Source: DASWJS01 sp036397035 (GTDB lineage Bacteria > Actinomycetota > AC-67). From it: a stretch of DNA of 64,000 nt. Positions 57,640 through 64,000 of the stretch are shown piece after piece. The notes beneath the pieces are model-generated. The model worked only from the letters and a program-made list of their open reading frames with translations. It did no database searches and was not told where the DNA came from. Every line of letters begins with the position of its first letter. Positions within the stretch are counted from its first letter, which is position 1. The position numbers were made by a program, and so were the translations under genes. The stretch spans positions 15,112 through 79,111 of the forward strand of contig DASWJS010000021.1 of the NCBI GenBank assembly GCA_036397035.1. The letters run 5' to 3'.

Positions 57640-58518
57640 TCAGGACGCCGCGGTGATCGCCGGGATGAGGAAACCGATCGTGAACCCGAACGCGTTGAAG
57701 GTGACGTGGGCCAGGATCGCCGGCACGATGGACCGCCTCCATTCGACCAGCGCCGCCAGCAGCGCGCCCAGCGTGAGGATCGGCGGGACGAGCAGGAACG
57801 AGGATCCCGCGAGGGGGTTGCCGATGTCGACGTGCGCGGCGCCGAACACGACGGCCGAGACCAGAATCGCCGTCCCGACGCGCGCCCAGCGGCGGAGCCC
57901 CGGATAGAGGAAGCCGCGGAAGAACGACTCCTCGGCGATCGGCGCCAGCAGCACGATGCCGATGCCGAGCAGCACCAGGATCGCGGCCGAAGGCGACTCC
58001 GCGCAGACCGGGATCTGCTCGGGCTGCTCGACCGGCGCGCCGCTCAGCATCTCGGCGACGGTCAGGACTGCGGCGGAGACGATCGAGGCGGCGAGGATGC
58101 CCGCGATCCCCAAGCCAACGCCGATCCCGACGTTGGAGAACGTGAAGCGACGAAGGCCGAGCGAGCGCGGGCCGAGCCGGTAGCGGAGCTTCACCCAGCC
58201 GAGCGTCACGCCCAGCAGCATCAGCTCGGTGATCACCACGCCGGCCGCGGTCACGCCGTCGGAGACGAGGCAGCCGGGCGGCGGCGGACCGGCGAGGAGG
58301 ATGACCGGGATGATCGCCACGGCCGCGAGCAGCACGTGCGCCGGGAACAGCAGCAGTCCCTCGCGCGCGCGCCAGGGGATCGCCGGTTCGGCCGGCGCCT
58401 GCCCGTCGACGCCTGCGTCCGGCGGAGCGGGCGGGAGCAGCGCCGCGCAATTGGTGCAGTAGGTGTCGATCGAACGATTCGGGTGCCCGCAGGAGGCACA
58501 CAGGCGCTCGGTGCTCAC
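57640..58518 (-). CDS. CPBP family intramembrane metalloprotease with zinc ribbon
   Basis: 292 residues. N-terminal zinc ribbon (CASCGHP ... YCTNCAALL), eight hydrophobic helices, and CPBP/CAAX motifs EESFFRGFLYP, VFGAAHVD and HVTFNAFG that form the Glu/His active site. GTG start. Such proteases process prenylated or membrane proteins in other organisms; target unknown here. It follows murA on the same strand with five bases between. Confidence 0.88.
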   Translation of the reverse strand: MSTERLCASCGHPNRSIDTYCTNCAALLPPAPPDAGVDGQAPAEPAIPWRAREGLLLFPAHVLLAAVAIIPVILLAGPPPPGCLVSDGVTAAGVVITELMLLGVTLGWVKLRYRLGPRSLGLRRFTFSNVGIGVGLGIAGILAASIVSAAVLTVAEMLSGAPVEQPEQIPVCAESPSAAILVLLGIGIVLLAPIAEESFFRGFLYPGLRRWARVGTAILVSAVVFGAAHVDIGNPLAGSSFLLVPPILTLGALLAALVEWRRSIVPAILAHVTFNAFGFTIGFLIPAITAAS

Positions 58519-58523
58519 CAGCG

Positions 58524-59789
58524 CTAGGCGAACAGCGGCTGCTGCGCCGCTTCCCTCGTCAGCTTCGCGCCGAGACCGCGCAGCTTCGACTCGAGCGCCT
58601 CATAGCCGCGGTCGACGTGCTCGAGCCCGGTGATCTCCGTCGTCCCCTCGGCGGCGAGCGCCGCGAGCACGAGCGCGGCCCCCGCGCGCAGGTCGGGCGC
58701 CCGAACCGGCGCGGCGTCCAAGGCGCGAACGCCCCGGATCAACGCGTGGTGGCCCTCGGTGCGGATGTCCGCGCCCATCCGCCGCAACTCGTCGACGAAC
58801 AGGAACCGGTTCTCGAAGACGTTCTCCGTGGCGACGCTCGTCCCGTCGGCGAGCGCCGCGAGCACCATCATCTGCGGCTGCAGGTCGGTGGGGAAGCCGG
58901 GATACGGGAGCGTGACGAAGTCGACGGGGCGCGGGCGGGCGTCCATGCGCAGGCCGACGCCGGCCTCGGTTTCCACGCGGGCTCCGGCGTCGGCGAGCTT
59001 GGACAGAACGAGGTCCAGATGGTCGGCGCGGGCGTTGGTCACACGCACCTCGCCACCGGTGACCGCCGCGCCGATCAGGAACGTCCCCGCCTCCAACCGG
59101 TCGGGCACGACGTCGTGGGATGCCGCTCGCAGCTCGGACACGCCTTCGACCTCGATGCGAGACGTTCCGGCGCCGTCGATCCGCGCGCCCATCGCGCTCA
59201 GCATGACCGCGAGGTCCTGGATCTCGGGGTCGCGGGCCGCGTTCTCGATGACCGTGGTCCCGCGCGCGAGCGTCGCGGCCATCAAGAGGTTCTCGGTAGC
59301 GCCGTGCGACGGCCAGTCGAGCACGATGGACGCGCCGTGAAGCGCGCCGCGCGCCTCCAGGTACCCGTGGTCGCCGGTGATGGTCGCGCCCATGCGCTCC
59401 AGCCCGCCGACGTGGAGGTCGATCTTGCGCGAGCCGATGTTGCAGCCGCCCGGCATCGCCACGCGCGCGTGGCCGCGACGCGCGAGCAGGGGCCCGAGCA
59501 CGACGATCGACGCGCGCATCCGGCGCACCAGCTCGTAGGGCGCCTCGCCCCGCACCTCGGCCGGGACCGTGATCCGCATCTCGCCGCGCTCGAACGTCAC
59601 CGAGCAGCCGAGCGTCGTCAGGACCGAGGACATGATCGCGATGTCGGCGATGGCGGGAACGTTGCGGATCGTGAAGGAGCCTTCGGCGAGCAGCGACGCC
59701 GCCATCAGCTTCAGCGCGGAGTTCTTCGCACCGGCGACCTGAACGGCGCCCCGCAAGGAGAGGCCGCCGGTGACGAGAAGTCGATCCAT
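58524..59789 (-). CDS. murA: UDP-N-acetylglucosamine 1-carboxyvinyltransferase
   Basis: First committed step of peptidoglycan synthesis, adding enolpyruvate to UDP-GlcNAc. 421 residues, standard. Start LLVTGGLSLRGAVQVAGAKNSALKL; active-site Cys116 in MPGGCNIGSRKIDLH, the Cys version and not the Asp version found in mycobacteria; late segment DLRAGAALVLAALAAEG. ATG has TATCAT seven bases upstream. Follows atpC, as is common in Actinobacteria. Confidence 0.96.
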   Translation of the reverse strand: MDRLLVTGGLSLRGAVQVAGAKNSALKLMAASLLAEGSFTIRNVPAIADIAIMSSVLTTLGCSVTFERGEMRITVPAEVRGEAPYELVRRMRASIVVLGPLLARRGHARVAMPGGCNIGSRKIDLHVGGLERMGATITGDHGYLEARGALHGASIVLDWPSHGATENLLMAATLARGTTVIENAARDPEIQDLAVMLSAMGARIDGAGTSRIEVEGVSELRAASHDVVPDRLEAGTFLIGAAVTGGEVRVTNARADHLDLVLSKLADAGARVETEAGVGLRMDARPRPVDFVTLPYPGFPTDLQPQMMVLAALADGTSVATENVFENRFLFVDELRRMGADIRTEGHHALIRGVRALDAAPVRAPDLRAGAALVLAALAAEGTTEITGLEHVDRGYEALESKLRGLGAKLTREAAQQPLFA

Positions 59790-59796
59790 CTGAGCG

Positions 59797-59802
59797 ATGA
59801 TA
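59797..59802 (-). promoter_or_regulatory. -10 box TATCAT for murA
   Basis: TATCAT ends seven bases before the murA ATG, in the 58-base gap after atpC; leaderless geometry. Confidence 0.55.
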
Positions 59803-59847
59803 GTGCTACCCGGCCCGATGGCCCTCGAACCATGTACCAACGGGCGA

Positions 59848-60237
59848 TTACTGCTTGAACATGTGGCCGCGGGCTTCCGCGCGCGCAAGCTCGCGCTGGA
59901 TCTGCTCGTCTTCGACCGCCGCCTGCAGGCGCTGCTTCAACTCGGCGACCTCCGCCTCGGTCGCCTCGGGGTCGAACTCCGACGGCAAGGCCGCATACTC
60001 GGCCAAAACGATCACGCTGTCGTTCTTGACCTCCATGAAGCCGCCGTCGATCAGCATCTCCTGTCGTCCGGACTCGCGCTGGATCACCAGCGGCCCGAGC
60101 GCGAGCCCGATCAGCACCGGCGAGTGACCCGGCATGATCCCGATGTCGCCCTCGACGCCCTTGGCGATGACGAGCGTGGCGTCGTCGCACACCTCGACCT
60201 CGCGCTCGGGCGTGACGACCTGGAGGCGAAGCGGCAT
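59848..60237 (-). CDS. atpC: ATP synthase F1 epsilon subunit
   Basis: 129 residues. PLRLQVVTPEREVEVCDDATLVIAKGVEGDIGIMPGHSPVL is the epsilon beta-sandwich; the C-terminal helices are EFDPEATEAEVAELKQRLQ and the rest. Central-stalk regulator of F1. Three bases after atpD on the same strand. Confidence 0.93.
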   Translation of the reverse strand: MPLRLQVVTPEREVEVCDDATLVIAKGVEGDIGIMPGHSPVLIGLALGPLVIQRESGRQEMLIDGGFMEVKNDSVIVLAEYAALPSEFDPEATEAEVAELKQRLQAAVEDEQIQRELARAEARGHMFKQ

Positions 60238-60240
60238 GCC

Positions 60241-61689
<1,449 letters not shown>

Positions 61690-61703
61690 TGTTCTTCTCC
61701 TAC

Positions 61704-62588
61704 CTATGCGCCTTCGCGCAGCGCTTCCGCGCCGCCGACGACTTCCATGATCTCGCTTGTGATCTCGGCCTGACGCTCGCGGTTGGCGACGCGAGTCAGG
61801 ATCTTGGCCAGCTCCTCGCCGTTCTCGGTCGCGGCCTTCATCGCGCGCCGGCGTGCCGCGTGCTCGCTCGCCGAGGACTCCAGCAGCGTCGCGAAGATGA
61901 CCGTGTTGATGTAGCGCGGCAGCAGCAGCGACAGCAGCGCGCTCGGCTCCGGCTCGAACTCGAACAGGGGGTCGATCGTGTGCTCGGAGATGACTTCCTC
62001 GGAGCTGATCGGCAGGATCCTGGTCGAGGTTGCGACCTGGCTTCCCGCCGAGCGGAAGTCCGTGTAGGCGATCTGGACCTCGTCGACCTGCCCGTCCACG
62101 AACTCCTGCACCAGCACCCGACCGAGCTTCTCGGCCGCTTCGAACGTCGGCGTGTCGCTGATCCCCTGCGTCTGGGACGCCATCTCGAAGTTGGAGAACT
62201 TGAAGAAGTTGATGCCCTTCTTGCCGACGACGTGGAGCCGCACGTCCCGCCCTGCCCGGCGCGCCTCGCGCACCAGGCCGACGCCGACCTTGATCACGTT
62301 GGAGTTGTACGCGCCGGCGAGACCCCGGTCGCTCGTCAGCACGACGATGCCGCTCGTTGCGATCTGCTCGCGCTCCTTCAGCAGCGGGAACTCGTTCAGG
62401 ACCTCGGTGATGCCGGCGAGGTCGCCGATTGCCTCGTGGATGCGCATCGCGTACGGCCGCGCGCGAACGAGGCGCTGCTGCGCCCTGACGATCCGGGACG
62501 CGGCGACCAGCTCCATCGCGCGCGTGATCTTGACGGTCGAGCGGATCGACTCGATCCGCTTCTGCGTCTGCCGGAACTTCGCTCCCAC
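61704..62588 (-). CDS. atpG: ATP synthase F1 gamma subunit
   Basis: 294 residues, rotor shaft. N-terminal RQTQKRIESIRSTVKITRAMELVAASRI and C-terminal ASEHAARRRAMKAATENGEEL ... TRVANRERQAEITSEIMEVVGG helices form the coiled coil. GTG start with GGAGG upstream. Lies between atpA and atpD in the standard order. Confidence 0.96.
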   Translation of the reverse strand: MGAKFRQTQKRIESIRSTVKITRAMELVAASRIVRAQQRLVRARPYAMRIHEAIGDLAGITEVLNEFPLLKEREQIATSGIVVLTSDRGLAGAYNSNVIKVGVGLVREARRAGRDVRLHVVGKKGINFFKFSNFEMASQTQGISDTPTFEAAEKLGRVLVQEFVDGQVDEVQIAYTDFRSAGSQVATSTRILPISSEEVISEHTIDPLFEFEPEPSALLSLLLPRYINTVIFATLLESSASEHAARRRAMKAATENGEELAKILTRVANRERQAEITSEIMEVVGGAEALREGA

Positions 62589-62614
62589 GCTTCCTCCGCC
62601 CGCTCGATCCGCGC

Positions 62615-64000
62615 CTAGGCGTCCTGCGCGGCCGTGCGCTCCCAGCCCACGTTCTTGGTCTCGGTCTCGATCTGGCGCGTCTCGGTCGCGACGAAGGTCT
62701 CCTTGAACTCGCCGATCGCCTTCTCCAGCACCGCCGTGTCCTCGTCGCTCAACGTGCCGCCCGTTCGGATCGCGTCGATGACCGAGCCGTAGCGCGAAGA
62801 CAGGAACTCGCGAAGACCGGTCTCGAACCGCTTCACGTCTGCGATCGGGATCTCGTCGAGGTGGCCCTTGGTGCCCGCGTAGATCGACACGACTTGATCC
62901 TCCAGGGCGACCGGCGCGAACTGCGGCTGCTTCAGCAGCTCGACCAGGCGCGCGCCGCGGTCGAGCTGGCGCTGCGAGGCCTTGTCCAGCTCGGAACCGA
63001 ACGCGGCGAACGCCTCCAGCTCGCGGAACGCCGCCAGGTCCAGGCGCAGCGAACCGGCCACCTTCTTCATCGCCTTCACCTGCGCGTTGCCGCCGACGCG
63101 GCTCACCGACTTGCCGACGTTGATCGCCGGGCGCACACCCGCGTTGAACAGGCCCTCCTCGAGGTAGATCTGGCCGTCGGTGATCGAGATGACGTTGGTC
63201 GGGATGTAGCCGGAGATGTCGCCGCCCTTCGTCTCGACGATCGGCAGCGCCGTCAGCGACCCGCCGCCCAACTCGTCGGAGAGCTTCGCGCCGCGCTCGA
63301 GCAGCCGCGAGTGCAGGTAGAAGACGTCGCCCGGGTAGGCCTCCCGCCCGGCCGGCCGCCGCAGCAGCAGCGAGATCTCGCGGTAGGCCTCGGCCTGCTT
63401 GGACAGGTCGTCGTAGATGATGAGGGCGTGGTCGCCGTTCTCCATCCAGTGCTGACCCATGGCGCAGCCGCCGTAGGGGGCGAGGTATTTGAACGGAGCG
63501 GGGTCCGAGGCCGGTGCGACGACCACCACGGTGTAGTCCATCGCCCCCAGCTCCTCGAGCGTGGCGACGGACTGGGCGACCGTGGACGCCTTCTGCCCGA
63601 TGGCGACGTAGATGCACTTCACCCCCAGACCCTTCTGATTGAGGATCGTGTCGAGGGCGATGGTTGTCTTGCCGGTCTTGCGGTCGCCGATGATGAGCTC
63701 GCGCTGACCCCTGCCGACCGGTATCAGCGAATCGATGGCCTTGATCCCGGTCTGGAGCGGCTCGTGCACGGGCTGACGGCCGATGATGCCCGGAGCCTGG
63801 ATCTCCATGCGGCGAGGCTGGGTGTTGGTGAGGGGACCTTTCCCGTCGATGGGCACACCCAGCGGGTTGACCACGCGGCCCAGCAGCCCGTCACCGACCG
63901 GAACCGACAGGATGTCGCCGGTGGCGACCACCGCCTGGCCCTCCTCGATGCCCTCGACGTCGCCCAGCACCACCGCACCGATCGATCGCTCGTCGAGGTT
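62615..64000 (-). CDS. atpA: ATP synthase F1 alpha subunit, 5' end outside window
   Basis: About 461 residues visible; the frame is open to the right window edge, beginning at NLDERSIGAVVLGDVEG, so the N-terminal beta barrel is missing from view. P-loop GDRKTGKTTIALD, YVAIGQKASTVAQ, and the late GTKGHLDEIPI are conserved. Non-catalytic nucleotide-binding subunit. Followed by atpG, atpD and atpC. Confidence 0.96.
   Translation of the reverse strand, partial: NLDERSIGAVVLGDVEGIEEGQAVVATGDILSVPVGDGLLGRVVNPLGVPIDGKGPLTNTQPRRMEIQAPGIIGRQPVHEPLQTGIKAIDSLIPVGRGQRELIIGDRKTGKTTIALDTILNQKGLGVKCIYVAIGQKASTVAQSVATLEELGAMDYTVVVVAPASDPAPFKYLAPYGGCAMGQHWMENGDHALIIYDDLSKQAEAYREISLLLRRPAGREAYPGDVFYLHSRLLERGAKLSDELGGGSLTALPIVETKGGDISGYIPTNVISITDGQIYLEEGLFNAGVRPAINVGKSVSRVGGNAQVKAMKKVAGSLRLDLAAFRELEAFAAFGSELDKASQRQLDRGARLVELLKQPQFAPVALEDQVVSIYAGTKGHLDEIPIADVKRFETGLREFLSSRYGSVIDAIRTGGTLSDEDTAVLEKAIGEFKETFVATETRQIETETKNVGWERTAAQDA

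Overview
The window is dense, very GC-rich (G/C at most third codon positions), and reads as chromosomal DNA from a member of the Actinomycetota. Pointers: NADPH:F420 reductase; gatC-gatA-gatB beside ligA, mnmA and iscS; atpA-G-D-C followed by murA; Ku with a three-domain LigD; a methyltransferase/GH57/GT4 set like the mycobacterial methylglucose-polysaccharide genes; and many TAnnnT -10 boxes only 6-10 bp from a start codon, as in leaderless actinobacterial promoters. Class or genus cannot be fixed from sequence alone. No rRNA, tRNA, CRISPR array, phage or insertion sequence was seen. No gene-free stretch exceeds 300 bases.

Layout. 1-11021 (+): an eight-gene run, mostly with 4-base stop/start overlaps: exported protein, ABC ATPase, ABC permease, coiled-coil membrane protein, MoxR ATPase, DUF58 protein and two membrane VWA proteins. 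11032-24114 (-): ilvD, a DUF3352-like protein, a methyltransferase, two small membrane proteins, gatB/gatA/gatC, ligA, mnmA and iscS. 24260-28823 (-): an exported amidase with a seven-repeat FG-GAP propeller and a PaaK-like adenylate-forming protein. 28873-35901: methyltransferase, GH57 branching enzyme, GT4 glucosyltransferase and hexapeptide acyltransferase, with an oxygenase-like protein, LemA and a DUF3152 protein interspersed. 35904-37825 (-): an AT-richer island with a wHTH/AbiEi-like gene, an MNT/AbiEii-like nucleotidyltransferase and a 56-codon ORF, behind a promoter carrying a palindrome. 37877-42115: methyltransferase, enoyl-CoA hydratase, DUF72 and exported proteins. 42136-46543: Ku, LigD and two lipoproteins.

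46592-50427: a TPR-like protein, an SDR-like protein, an acyl-CoA mutase large subunit and its MeaB GTPase. 50505-54490 (-): a second AT-richer block with an exported protein, an ABC ATPase and two membrane proteins. 54675-58518: MenG-like methyltransferase, a UbiA-like membrane protein, F420 reductase, two SCP2-like proteins and a CPBP protease. 58524-64000 (-): murA and atpC, atpD, atpG and partial atpA.

From gatB to the enoyl-CoA hydratase, gene order and strand resemble, from memory, the M. tuberculosis Rv3009c-Rv3039c neighbourhood. Against that backbone the nucleotidyltransferase island looks inserted. The most novel-looking items are that island with its operator, the 20-bp tandem array upstream of iscS, the ABC block with an operator palindrome at its predicted transcription start, and the MoxR/VWA/ABC operon.
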